From an uncultured Collinsella sp. (GTDB lineage Bacteria; Actinomycetota; Coriobacteriia; Coriobacteriales; Coriobacteriaceae): a stretch of 31,637 nucleotides of DNA. How positions within the stretch are numbered: position 1 is the first letter of the stretch; every line of letters begins with the position of its first letter. The translations under genes and the position numbers were made by a program. Positions 8,688-15,294 of the stretch are shown one piece after another. Location: the NCBI GenBank assembly GCA_902478885.1, contig CABSMS010000011.1, forward strand, positions 1 to 31,637, written 5' to 3'. The notes below the pieces were generated by a model. The model made no database searches. It was not told the DNA's origin and saw nothing but the letters and a program-made list of their open reading frames with translations.

Positions 8688-9707
8688 GTGGAAACCGCGA
8701 TTGATATGGCGTTTGGCGGCGTGACGCTCGCCGCCTGTCCGCTCTCGGCACTGGTGCTCTCGTTTGCCTTTTACGGGTTTTGCGGCTGGACATGGGAGTC
8801 GACAGTATGCGCCATGCTCAATCACGGACGTTTCGCCAACAGTGGATTTTTGCTGGGGCCGTGTTGCCCTATCTATGGTGTGGGCGGCATAGCCTGCTGG
8901 CTGCTGTTGCGTGGGATTCCGGATGCCTCGAGCCAGTTTGTCGCTGCAGCGCTCGTATGCAGCGTGATTGAGTACAGCGTAGGCGTGCTGTTGGAAAAAA
9001 CAACGGGCGCTCGCTTTTGGGACTATTCGCACCTGCCGTTTAACCTGCACGGACGCATCTGCCTGTACTGGGCATGCGCGTTTGGCCTGGGTGCGTTGTG
9101 TATTTGTCGTTTAGTGGAGCCGGCATTGCTGGGACTGCTTGGCTATCTGCCGGTGCTGATTGTGCGGCTGTCCGCCTTTATCGTCGCGGTCGCGATGATG
9201 GTCGACGCGGTGTGCTCGTTGGCGAGCTGGCGGCGTCTGTCTGATCAGCTGGAGCGCGTCCGGGCCGACCTTGCCGACCGCATCAATGAGTCGCTTGCCG
9301 ATGCCTCGGACTCAATGCTCGAACGTATTCCCGATTCGGCGATCGACTCGGTGGCACAGACGCATATCCGCAGCCGTGCCGTTAACGCATGGCTGGCGGA
9401 GCTGGGCGACGCGACGCTCGATGCCCTTCGTGAGAAGGCTTCGATGCCGACATTTATCTCGGATGGTGCTCGCGGCCTGGCGCTTGCCGCCCGCCGCGTG
9501 GCCGATGCCGCGCCGAGCATGCCGCGTCCGTCGCTCAGTCGCCGCCTTGCCGGCAAGCGCATGAGCCGTCCGGTGCCGAGCGTGTCACTCAGCCGCCGCG
9601 ACCTACGCTTCTTTAACGCCTTCCCGCGCTTGCGCATCAATCGCTACGAAGGTGTCATTCGAGCCACCGACCTGCGCGACCGCGCCCACGAGCTGTTTCG
9701 GCGCTAG
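8688..9707 (+). CDS. CmpB-like membrane protein (putative ABC-transporter type IV family)
   Basis: This 339-residue protein begins with a GTG start after a GGAGAGGG ribosome binding site. The N-terminal half (about 15-185) has five or so membrane spans and carries the family features GFCGWTWES, NSGFLLGPCCPIYGVG, and DYSHLPFNLHGRICLYW. These place it in the CmpB (PF06541) family. Despite the family name, no transport activity is firmly established. The C-terminal 150 residues are soluble, Arg- and Ala-rich and predicted cytoplasmic. That tail is poorly conserved and carries several short Arg/Ser-rich stretches. The HD-domain gene lies 3 bp upstream, so the proteins may work together. Confidence 0.85.
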   Translation: METAIDMAFGGVTLAACPLSALVLSFAFYGFCGWTWESTVCAMLNHGRFANSGFLLGPCCPIYGVGGIACWLLLRGIPDASSQFVAAALVCSVIEYSVGVLLEKTTGARFWDYSHLPFNLHGRICLYWACAFGLGALCICRLVEPALLGLLGYLPVLIVRLSAFIVAVAMMVDAVCSLASWRRLSDQLERVRADLADRINESLADASDSMLERIPDSAIDSVAQTHIRSRAVNAWLAELGDATLDALREKASMPTFISDGARGLALAARRVADAAPSMPRPSLSRRLAGKRMSRPVPSVSLSRRDLRFFNAFPRLRINRYEGVIRATDLRDRAHELFRR

Positions 9708-9766
9708 TCGGGACGGGCGCGCTCACGGCTCCCTTGCTCGCGTATTTCCCGTTCGTTTCGCACCCG

Positions 9767-9802
9767 TTGCCGTGCCGTTTCCAAGATTGCGGCACCGTTT
9801 CC
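9767..9802. promoter_or_regulatory. Two 16-bp direct repeats upstream of amt
   Basis: TTGCCGTGCCGTTTCC (9767-9782) and TTGCGGCACCGTTTCC (9787-9802) match at 13 of 16 positions and are spaced exactly 20 bp, two helical turns. This is compatible with tandem binding sites for a regulator of amt. No GlnR- or AmtR-type box is recognisable and no clear promoter could be assigned in 9708-9905. Confidence 0.35.
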
Positions 9803-9905
9803 ATTCGACAACGCAGCGTTTAACAGCGCCGTATCTGGTCTACACCAGTTGCCCCTCAGCCGCATCATGGGCGCCGACAACGTTCATGCGACCAAGGGGG
9901 AGCGA

Positions 9906-11183
9906 ATGTACGATACGGGATCGACAACGTTTATGCTCATCTGCACCATGCTCGTGTTTTTAATGACACCGGGTCTGGCGTTTTCCTATGGCGGCCTGTC
10001 CAGGCGCAAAAATGTCATCAACACCATGCTCATGTGCTTTGGCGCCATTGGCCTGGTCGGTGTGCTGTGGATTGTTGCCGGCTGGTCGCTGGCCTACGGC
10101 GGCGACGGTTCCAGTCCGTTTATTGGAGGCCTTGACCAGCTGCTGTGCCTGCCGGTGCTCAACCAGGTGCTGCAGACGGCCGAGGGCAACGCCGCGGACG
10201 GTGCCGTCTACCCTCAGATCATCAACATTGCCTTCCAGATGGCATTTGCCATGATCACGGCTGCTATCGTCACGGGTAGCCTGGCAGGTCGCGTTAAGTT
10301 TGGCGCTATGGCGGCCTTCTTAGGCATTTGGCTGCTCGTGGTCTATGCGCCGCTCGCCCACATGGTCTGGGGCGGTGATGGCTCCTTTATCGGCGACATC
10401 ATCGGCGCACTCGACTTTGCTGGCGGCGACGTGGTACACATTTCGTCCGGTCTTACCGGCCTGATTCTCTGCTTAATGCTCGGCCGTCGTCGCGGTTTTG
10501 GCATGGTGAGCTACCGTCCGCATAACGTGCCGTTTGTGGCGCTGGGCGCCGGGCTGCTTTGGTTTGGCTGGTTTGGCTTTAACGGCGGCAGCGAGTTTAA
10601 GGCCGACGCCGTGGCGGCGCTTGCCATCCTCAACACCGTGACGGCCAGCGCAGCGGGCATGGTCTCGTGGCTTGCCGTCGAGCGCGTGCACACCGGTCGC
10701 CCCACGCTGGTGGGTGCCAGCACCGGTCTGGTCGCGGGCCTCGTGGTGGTCACGCCCGGTGCGGGCTTTGTCGAGCCGTGGGCAGCGCTGGTCATGGGTC
10801 TGATCGTGTCTCCCGTTTGCTATTTGGCCATCAGTCATCTTAAGGCCAAGTTTGGCTACGATGACGCACTCGACGCGTTTGGCTGCCACGGTATCGGCGG
10901 CATCTTGGGCGGCGTGCTCACGGGCCTGTTCTGCGTGCCGGAGCTCTCGTGGACCGGCAAGGGCGGCCTGTTCTACACGGGCGACGTGTCGCTGCTCATC
11001 TCGCAGATCTTGGGCATTGTGGTGACGGTCGCTATTGTACTGGTGCTCGATTTGGTGATCGCCGCGGTGGTCAAGGCGCTGTTCCACGGCAGCCTGCGCG
11101 TGGACGAGGCCGACGAGGCGTTGGGGCTGGACGCGAGTCAGCACGGCGAGAGCGCGTATCCCTCCTTCTCGGGACTCGATTAG
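9906..11183 (+). CDS. amt: Ammonium transporter (Amt/MEP/Rh family)
   Basis: This 425-residue polytopic protein imports ammonium across the cytoplasmic membrane. The pattern of about 11 spans is present. The conserved pore histidines appear in DFAGGDVVHISSGL (first twin His) and DAFGCHGIGGILGG (second). Other family motifs are FSYGGLSRRKNVINT, LGFGWFGFNGGSE-like WFGFNGGSEF, and the C-terminal tail that contacts PII. ATG 9906 is chosen because GGGGGAG lies just upstream; a longer frame beginning at 9849 lacks a ribosome binding site and adds non-membrane sequence. A PII gene follows on the same strand after 209 bp, the usual amt-glnK pairing. Confidence 0.97.
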   Translation: MYDTGSTTFMLICTMLVFLMTPGLAFSYGGLSRRKNVINTMLMCFGAIGLVGVLWIVAGWSLAYGGDGSSPFIGGLDQLLCLPVLNQVLQTAEGNAADGAVYPQIINIAFQMAFAMITAAIVTGSLAGRVKFGAMAAFLGIWLLVVYAPLAHMVWGGDGSFIGDIIGALDFAGGDVVHISSGLTGLILCLMLGRRRGFGMVSYRPHNVPFVALGAGLLWFGWFGFNGGSEFKADAVAALAILNTVTASAAGMVSWLAVERVHTGRPTLVGASTGLVAGLVVVTPGAGFVEPWAALVMGLIVSPVCYLAISHLKAKFGYDDALDAFGCHGIGGILGGVLTGLFCVPELSWTGKGGLFYTGDVSLLISQILGIVVTVAIVLVLDLVIAAVVKALFHGSLRVDEADEALGLDASQHGESAYPSFSGLD

Positions 11184-11287
11184 CAGCTTCCCCAAGCACC
11201 GCACCTCGGCCTTCAATCGTCGTTTGCGTACCTTAAGTACGCGGCACTCCTCTTTCAGGCCGATCTGCGGCACTTGGGAAACCTGCT
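11182..11287. repeat. Long imperfect inverted repeat starting at the amt stop codon
   Basis: Arms 11182-11212 and 11257-11287 (31 nt each) pair at 25 of 31 positions. A second perfect hairpin lies inside (GCGTAC, 5-base loop, GTACGC; 11226-11242). The core TGCGGCACTTGG of the right arm recurs at 11329-11340. The element could terminate or stabilise the amt transcript and separates it from the PII gene. No strong T-tract directly follows; TTTTTT occurs about 18 bases later. Confidence 0.7.
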
Positions 11288-11392
11288 AAGACCAGTCAGT
11301 TGAACTTTTTTGATTTCTGAGGTTAGTTTGCGGCACTTGGAAAACCCGCGTCTCATGTAAAGGGATACGTTGATTATTGAGAGGAATTCACT

Positions 11393-11731
11393 ATGAAGAA
11401 GATTACGGCGATCGTTCGTGCCGAGAAGCTTGAGGTTCTTAAAGACGCGCTGTTTGCTGCCGATGTTCGTGGCATGACTATCAACCAGGTGCAGGGGTGC
11501 GGTGCGCAACATGGCTGGAAGGAATACGTGCGCGGCAACGAGTTGCTTGTCAACACAATCCCTAAGGTACAGTTCACCCTCATCTGCGCCGATGAACATG
11601 TTGATGGCATTGTCGACATCATCTGTAACGCCGCACGCACCGGTGCCGTTGGAGACGGCAAGATTTGGGTCGAACCGGTCGAGGAAGTTATCCGCATCCG
11701 TACCGGCGAACACGGCCCCGCCGCGGTGTAG
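11393..11731 (+). CDS. glnK: PII family nitrogen regulatory protein (GlnK-like), Tyr51 replaced
   Basis: This 112-residue PII protein senses ATP/ADP and 2-oxoglutarate and normally plugs the Amt channel. Residue numbering matches E. coli GlnB without gaps. Conserved nucleotide- and 2-oxoglutarate-binding residues are present: Gly37, Gln39, Lys58, Thr83-Gly84, Gly87-Asp88-Gly89-Lys90, Arg101 and Arg103. The T-loop reads GCGAQHGWKEYVRGNELL. Position 51, the usual uridylylated or adenylylated tyrosine, is Leu; Arg38 is Ala and Tyr46 is Val. Modification at the usual site is therefore impossible, and control probably relies on ligand binding alone. An AGAGG ribosome binding site lies 8 bases before the ATG. 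It follows amt on the same strand. Confidence 0.95.
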   Translation: MKKITAIVRAEKLEVLKDALFAADVRGMTINQVQGCGAQHGWKEYVRGNELLVNTIPKVQFTLICADEHVDGIVDIICNAARTGAVGDGKIWVEPVEEVIRIRTGEHGPAAV

Positions 11732-11805
11732 AACCGACCGTTTGCCATCCGCAACGTTAAAATATCGCAGTGAGGCATAAGGCTTGCGTTGCGGATGGGC
11801 GGATT

Positions 11806-12468
11806 ATGGGTCGCAATAAATATCCCGAAGAGACGGTCGCGAAGATTCTCGACGCGGCGCTGGAGCTATTCTGCGCACAGGGTTATGAGGGAACGAGCAT
11901 CCAGGATATCGTTGACCGTCTCGATGGCATGACCAAGGGCGCTATCTATCATCACTTCAAGAGCAAAGAAGAGATTTTCAACGCCGCGTTTGATCGAGCG
12001 ATGGCTCCGATTGTTGAACGCCGCCGCGCGACGCTCGGTGCTGGCAATATGACGGGCGCCCAAAAGCTCAAGCGACTTTATGCGCCTGAGTCTGTCGTAC
12101 CACAAATTGAGCTTTGGGCGCGCATACATCCTGCGGCGGATCCGGTAAAGAGTTCGCGTCTGCTGGCGATGCAGTATCAGAGTTCGTTTGACGAGTCGGC
12201 CGATGGATATCTCTTGCCGGTAATCGAGGAAGGCGTCGCCGACGGCTCCATTGCGTGCGAATGCCCGCGCGAAGCAGCAGAGGCCGTATCGTTGCTAGCG
12301 AATCTTTGGCTGCTGCCATTGTTCCGTCCGCTCGAGCCCAAGGAGCGAATGCTCGCTCGCGCACAATGTTTGGTGCAGATGGCGGCCGCGGTGGGGCTCG
12401 ATTTGGGTAATGAAGTGCTTCAGACAACGGCGCAGATTTGGGACGTATGGGACCGCGCCGGGTGGTAA
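11806..12468 (+). CDS. TetR-family transcriptional regulator
   Basis: This 220-residue regulator has the TetR N-terminal DNA-binding domain. The segment ILDAALELFCAQGYEGTSI is followed by the helix-turn-helix QDIVDRLDGMTKGAIYHHF and KSKEEIFNAAFD (roughly residues 14-62). The rest is a helical ligand/dimerisation domain without sequence features that reveal the ligand. ATG 11806 begins right before the conserved domain; an in-frame GTG at 11770 is possible but has no better ribosome binding site. A terminator hairpin at 12501-12520 and two near-identical 19-bp palindromes separate it from the MFS gene, its likely target. Confidence 0.9.
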   Translation: MGRNKYPEETVAKILDAALELFCAQGYEGTSIQDIVDRLDGMTKGAIYHHFKSKEEIFNAAFDRAMAPIVERRRATLGAGNMTGAQKLKRLYAPESVVPQIELWARIHPAADPVKSSRLLAMQYQSSFDESADGYLLPVIEEGVADGSIACECPREAAEAVSLLANLWLLPLFRPLEPKERMLARAQCLVQMAAAVGLDLGNEVLQTTAQIWDVWDRAGW

Positions 12469-12470
12469 TA

Positions 12471-12489
12471 TAGATACCAACGGTATGTA
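12471..12489. promoter_or_regulatory. TetR-type operator 1
   Basis: TAGATAC-caacg-GTATGTA lies just after the TetR gene stop. It differs from operator 2 (12536-12554) at only 2 of 19 positions. Its inner core ATACC-aac-GGTAT is perfectly palindromic. Confidence 0.65.
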
Positions 12490-12500
12490 ATAGATTTAAG

Positions 12501-12523
12501 AGGGCGACTAAGGCCGCCCTTTT
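12501..12523 (+). terminator. Terminator after the TetR gene
   Basis: AGGGCG and CGCCCT form a stem with an 8-base loop, followed by TTTTC. It lies between the two operators and separates the regulator transcript from the MFS gene. Confidence 0.75.
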
Positions 12524-12535
12524 CAAGTCAATAAT

Positions 12536-12554
12536 TACATACTAACGGTATGTA
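12536..12554. promoter_or_regulatory. TetR-type operator 2, upstream of the MFS gene
   Basis: TACATAC-taacg-GTATGTA is a perfect 7+7 inverted repeat centred 24 bp before the MFS start codon. The position would block a promoter for that gene, which fits repression of an exporter by its neighbouring TetR protein. The -10 element probably overlaps the right half-site (TATGTATAG). Confidence 0.75.
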
Positions 12555-12568
12555 TAGGGAACGGACTT

Positions 12569-13819
12569 ATGGCTGGACTGAGAGACGTCAGCGTCTTGTT
12601 GGAACCAAAAACAGTGCGGTCAATCAGGCTCGCGGAGCTTCTGGTTGCGCAACTGTGCACGTATTCGATGCTGTCGGCGCTGTGCTTTGCGTATCCACTT
12701 TACTTGTTCGATTGCAGTGGATCGTCAACGTTATATGGCGTCGTCGTGGCGATAGCGTTCATACCCGGCGTACTCGCAACTCCGGTTGGCGGAATCTTGG
12801 CGGATAGGGGAAGACATCGCGAGGTTCTCGTGTCCCTCGGCATTGCTCTGATGGCTGCATCACTGCTGTCTATCCCCATGAAGCACTCATTGCCTCTTGC
12901 GGGCGTCGTAGTAGCGATACTTTGTGTTCAATATGGTGTTCAATCGCTGCTAAAGCCAATGCTTCAAATTGAGACGGTGCGCATGACGGGCCCAGAAAAG
13001 GTTGAGCGTGCCACTGCGTTGGTCTCGCAGATAACCATGGCGAGCAATATCTTGGGGCCTGTAGTCGGGACGGCAGTCTATGGGTGCTTTGGTATCGATG
13101 CTCTATGCGAAACCGCGGCGTTGACGTTTGCGATGTCAGCCCTGCTGTTCGGGGGCGCACTCAAGCGAAATGCCTCACCTGGAATGACGGGGGACAGTAT
13201 GACTTGCTCGACATGCCGAAACAATTTTCGGGAATCGATTCGGTATCTGTTGCAAAATGCATCATTGGTCGCCGTGATTTTGCTTGCGGCCGTTTTAAAC
13301 CTTGCGTTGGTTGGGCTAACGATTGGCGCTCCCATTATTGTTACAAAGCATCTCGGCATGCAATCGTCCTACGTTGGGATAGTTGAGGTGGCTATGGGCT
13401 TGGGTGGTCTTGCCGGCAGTGGCTTGGTCGGCATTTGGCCGCATCGTTTTTCTTTCAATGGCATATGTCGATATGTTGTGATGATCTGTTTTGGAGTCGC
13501 ACCGATCATTGTCACGCTACTGTTCGGCGCAGATGCATACGTGTTCACCGTGTTTGCGGTTGGTTCGGCATGGGTCATGGTGTGGGCAAGCATTGCGTCG
13601 GTTGAAATCATCGCGTTTGTTCAGCAGGCAGCGCCGACTGAGCTCTGCGGAAAAGTGCTTTCGGTCGTTTACATGGTCCTTTCCTGCGCAATACCTATCG
13701 GCCAATTGACGTACGGGGTTGCATATGATCGATGGACACCGGCGATTGTATTCGCAGGCATGTTGGCGGTGCTGACGCTGACGTTGGCGCTGTTTTATCG
13801 GCTGAAAAGTCGCTCGTAA
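12569..13819 (+). CDS. MFS transporter
   Basis: This 416-residue protein has about 12 membrane spans and the MFS motif-A-like loop GGILADRGRHRE between spans 2 and 3 (residues 74-85). A central cytoplasmic loop (about residues 205-225, with two Cys and several Arg) separates the two halves. It resembles drug/efflux-type MFS members, but no substrate can be assigned. An AGGGAACGG ribosome binding site precedes ATG 12569. The TetR gene and two operators immediately upstream make it the likely regulated target. Its codon use is visibly less GC-rich than that of the amt or activase genes, which may indicate acquisition together with the regulator. Confidence 0.88.
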   Translation: MAGLRDVSVLLEPKTVRSIRLAELLVAQLCTYSMLSALCFAYPLYLFDCSGSSTLYGVVVAIAFIPGVLATPVGGILADRGRHREVLVSLGIALMAASLLSIPMKHSLPLAGVVVAILCVQYGVQSLLKPMLQIETVRMTGPEKVERATALVSQITMASNILGPVVGTAVYGCFGIDALCETAALTFAMSALLFGGALKRNASPGMTGDSMTCSTCRNNFRESIRYLLQNASLVAVILLAAVLNLALVGLTIGAPIIVTKHLGMQSSYVGIVEVAMGLGGLAGSGLVGIWPHRFSFNGICRYVVMICFGVAPIIVTLLFGADAYVFTVFAVGSAWVMVWASIASVEIIAFVQQAAPTELCGKVLSVVYMVLSCAIPIGQLTYGVAYDRWTPAIVFAGMLAVLTLTLALFYRLKSRS

Positions 13820-13879
13820 CGATTGATTTAACGCACTGGGGCACTGTGGCTTTGCGGGAGCGAATGTCCCGGCGCGTTG

Positions 13880-13904
13880 GAGCGCCCTTGCATGGGCGCG
13901 CTCG
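13880..13904 (+). terminator. Hairpin after the MFS gene
   Basis: GAGCGCCC and GGGCGC(g)CTC form a GC-rich stem around TTGCAT. It lies between the MFS stop and the HAD gene. No T-tract follows, so its function as a terminator is uncertain. Confidence 0.4.
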
Positions 13905-13912
13905 TTCTCGTC

Positions 13913-13918
13913 TACAAT
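13913..13918 (+). promoter_or_regulatory. Candidate -10 element of the HAD gene
   Basis: TACAAT lies 28 bases before the start codon of the HAD phosphatase gene. No good -35 is found at 16-18 bp; TTGCAT is 19 bp away and part of the preceding hairpin loop. Confidence 0.4.
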
Positions 13919-13946
13919 ATCGTGCAGACGAAGGAGAGGCGCGCCC

Positions 13947-14804
13947 ATGATCAAGATGTTCGCGAGTGACTTAGACGGAACGCTACTGAACGCCCTGCAC
14001 GAGGCAGATGGGACCATCCGCCGCGCCATTCGCGAGCTAACCGAGGCTGGTCTGCATGTGGTTCCCGCGACCGGACGCTCGACGCTGCCGATCGGCGAGC
14101 ATGGCTTTACGGGCCTGGCGCTTGACGCCTGCTGCTCTAACGGCTCCATCGTGCGTGACAGTCATGGTGAGGTGCTCAAGACCTGGACCATCGATCCGCA
14201 GGTCACCGAGGAGTTGCTCAAGGAGTTTCCGGATATCTGTTTTGACTGCTCCACGCCCGACGGCATGTTCTCGAGCGGATCGTTCGAGATGCACCAGGCG
14301 GGCTTTAAAAAGGACAGTCCTATCAAGCGCATCGTGATGCGCGGTATGCGTGCACGTGGCGGGTATCACGAGGAGCAGTATTTCGACCAGTCGATCGGCG
14401 ACATCTTGCGCCACGATGTGTGCAAGATCAACTGCCGCGTGACCTCGCCCGAGCTGGAGCGCGACCTTAAGGCATATTTGGCCGAGCGATCGGACCGCGT
14501 GGTCAACGCGCCGTTCGATCCGGTGATGTTCGAGATCACGGACGTGGCGTGCAACAAGGGCGAGAGCGTGGCCTGGCTGGCGGGCTACTACGGTATTGCC
14601 GAGGACGAGGTCGCGGTCTACGGCGACGGCGGCAACGACATTGCCATGCTCAAGCGTTTCCGCCACAGCTACGCGACCAAAAACGCTAGCGATGCAGCGA
14701 AGGCCGCCGCGAGTGCGACCATCGGCAGCTGCATGACCCACGCCGTTCCCAAGCACATGCTCGCCACCATGCACAAGCAAAACTCTCGCACTATCATCGA
14801 ATAA
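13947..14804 (+). CDS. Cof-type HAD-IIB family hydrolase
   Basis: This 285-residue cytoplasmic phosphatase has all four HAD motifs. Nucleophile Asp8 and Asp10 lie in ASDLDGTLLN, the Thr/Ser motif II in PATGRST, Lys204 in CNKGESV, and motif IV GDGGND (226-231) carries the metal-binding acids. The Cof-type cap domain sits in the middle. These enzymes dephosphorylate sugar phosphates, flavin or pyridoxal phosphates with broad specificity, so no substrate is assigned. A strong GAAGGAG ribosome binding site is present, with the start 12 bases after it. It is monocistronic: a hairpin lies before it and a REP-like palindrome begins 3 bp after its stop. Confidence 0.93.
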   Translation: MIKMFASDLDGTLLNALHEADGTIRRAIRELTEAGLHVVPATGRSTLPIGEHGFTGLALDACCSNGSIVRDSHGEVLKTWTIDPQVTEELLKEFPDICFDCSTPDGMFSSGSFEMHQAGFKKDSPIKRIVMRGMRARGGYHEEQYFDQSIGDILRHDVCKINCRVTSPELERDLKAYLAERSDRVVNAPFDPVMFEITDVACNKGESVAWLAGYYGIAEDEVAVYGDGGNDIAMLKRFRHSYATKNASDAAKAAASATIGSCMTHAVPKHMLATMHKQNSRTIIE

Positions 14805-14807
14805 TGT

Positions 14808-14830
14808 GACAAAGGGGCTGTCCTTTTGTC
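14808..14830. repeat. REP-like palindrome (GACAAAGGGG...CTTTTGTC)
   Basis: GACAAAGGGG, CTGT and CCTTTTGTC form an imperfect palindrome just after the HAD gene stop. It is related to the element at 15247-15269. It may double as a transcription terminator of the HAD gene. Confidence 0.6.
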
Positions 14831-14851
14831 GCGCGGAGGGGGCCTGTGTTC

Positions 14852-14881
14852 TTGGAATACGAACATATATTCGTATATATA
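14852..14881 (+). promoter_or_regulatory. Promoter of the small toxin-like gene, with SOS-box-like operator (14857-14876)
   Basis: TTGGAA (14852-14857) followed by an AT-rich TATATA at 16-18 bp looks like a promoter. A second possible -10, TAGAAT, is at 14894-14899. Between and over these elements lies a perfect inverted repeat, ATACGAA-catata-TTCGTAT. Its core CGAACATATATTCG matches the Gram-positive LexA consensus CGAACRNRYGTTYG at 13 of 14 positions (G to A at position 10). A repressor bound there would block RNA polymerase, so DNA-damage control is likely but unproven. Confidence 0.55.
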
Positions 14882-14928
14882 ACTAGGCTCTGGTAGAATC
14901 GGTATTGTTGACGGCAGTTCCATGTGCC

Positions 14929-14963
14929 GGGCAGCGCCCTCCATCTGATGGGAGGTGATGCCC
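14929..14963 (+). promoter_or_regulatory. Hairpin sequestering the ribosome binding site of the toxin-like gene
   Basis: Outer arms GGGCA (14929-14933) and TGCCC (14959-14963) flank inner arms CCTCC (14938-14942) and GGAGG (14951-14955). GGAGG is the Shine-Dalgarno of the ATG at 14964, eight bases away. The mRNA would therefore fold with its ribosome binding site paired. This is a known feature of type I toxin mRNAs that need processing before translation. Confidence 0.6.
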
Positions 14964-15089
14964 ATGACCGATTTGATTGATTTCGTGAGACTTCTGACCG
15001 CTTTGGTCTCGTTCTTCACGGCGCTCGTCGGGCTTTCCGAGGCACTCAAGCAGCGTTCGAAGCGCAACAGAAGGGGTCGCCGCCGCTAA
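14964..15089 (+). CDS. Small hydrophobic peptide with Arg-rich tail; candidate type I toxin
   Basis: This is a 41-codon gene. The peptide starts MTDLIDFVRLLTALV and has one hydrophobic, probably membrane-inserting helix (about residues 4-28). It ends in a very basic tail of about 12 residues with 8 Arg or Lys (RSKRNRRGRRR). Size and layout resemble small membrane toxins of type I systems (TisB-like or holin-like toxins), but no family match was tested. The ribosome binding site GGAGG is optimal in sequence and spacing but is paired in a hairpin. An SOS-box-like operator lies upstream and an antisense promoter faces it from 15158-15186. The arrangement argues that the frame is a real gene, because random frames rarely combine these signals. 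Alternatives: a small membrane-associated regulator, or a chance open frame. Confidence 0.6.
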   Translation: MTDLIDFVRLLTALVSFFTALVGLSEALKQRSKRNRRGRRR

Positions 15090-15151
15090 GGCGTTGACCC
15101 CCTAATGCAAACAACGGCGCTGCCCAGCTAGCTACAACTTGGGCTGCCGTC
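15066..15151 (-). ncRNA. Candidate antisense antitoxin RNA
   Basis: The predicted minus-strand transcript starts near 15151, directly in front of a stem-loop (CGGC/GCCG and GCCCA/TGGGC; 15115-15149). It runs into a second hairpin (GGGGTC/GACCCC with GCC/GGC inside; 15073-15101) followed by TTCTGTT, a weak terminator. About 80 nt would be made, complementary to the 3' end and last codons of the toxin-like gene. Both ends are inferred from the promoter and hairpins only. Confidence 0.45.
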
Positions 15152-15157
15152 GACACT

Positions 15158-15186
15158 ATTCTACCCACGAATGACTTTTTGGACAA
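15158..15186 (-). promoter_or_regulatory. Antisense promoter facing the toxin-like gene
   Basis: On the minus strand, TTGTCC (15181-15186) and TAGAAT (15158-15163) are separated by exactly 17 bp, a good sigma-70-type promoter. No protein gene lies downstream on this strand, so it would drive an RNA antisense to the 3' part of the small gene at 14964-15089. Confidence 0.6.
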
Positions 15187-15246
15187 TTGGTAACGCCGCT
15201 TCAAAAGCCAGGCACAACTGGCACAACCTAGGCGGTCGCTGAATGC

Positions 15247-15269
15247 GACAAAGGGACTGCCCCTTTGTC
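15247..15269. repeat. REP-like palindrome (GACAAAGGG...CCCTTTGTC)
   Basis: GACAAAGGG (15247-15255) and CCCTTTGTC (15261-15269) are perfect inverted arms around ACTGC. It is the cleanest copy of the family also seen at 14808-14830. Apart from the listed elements, nothing is recognised between 15187 and 15294. Confidence 0.7.
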
Positions 15270-15294
15270 ACATCCAAAATATTGCCTTTACGTG

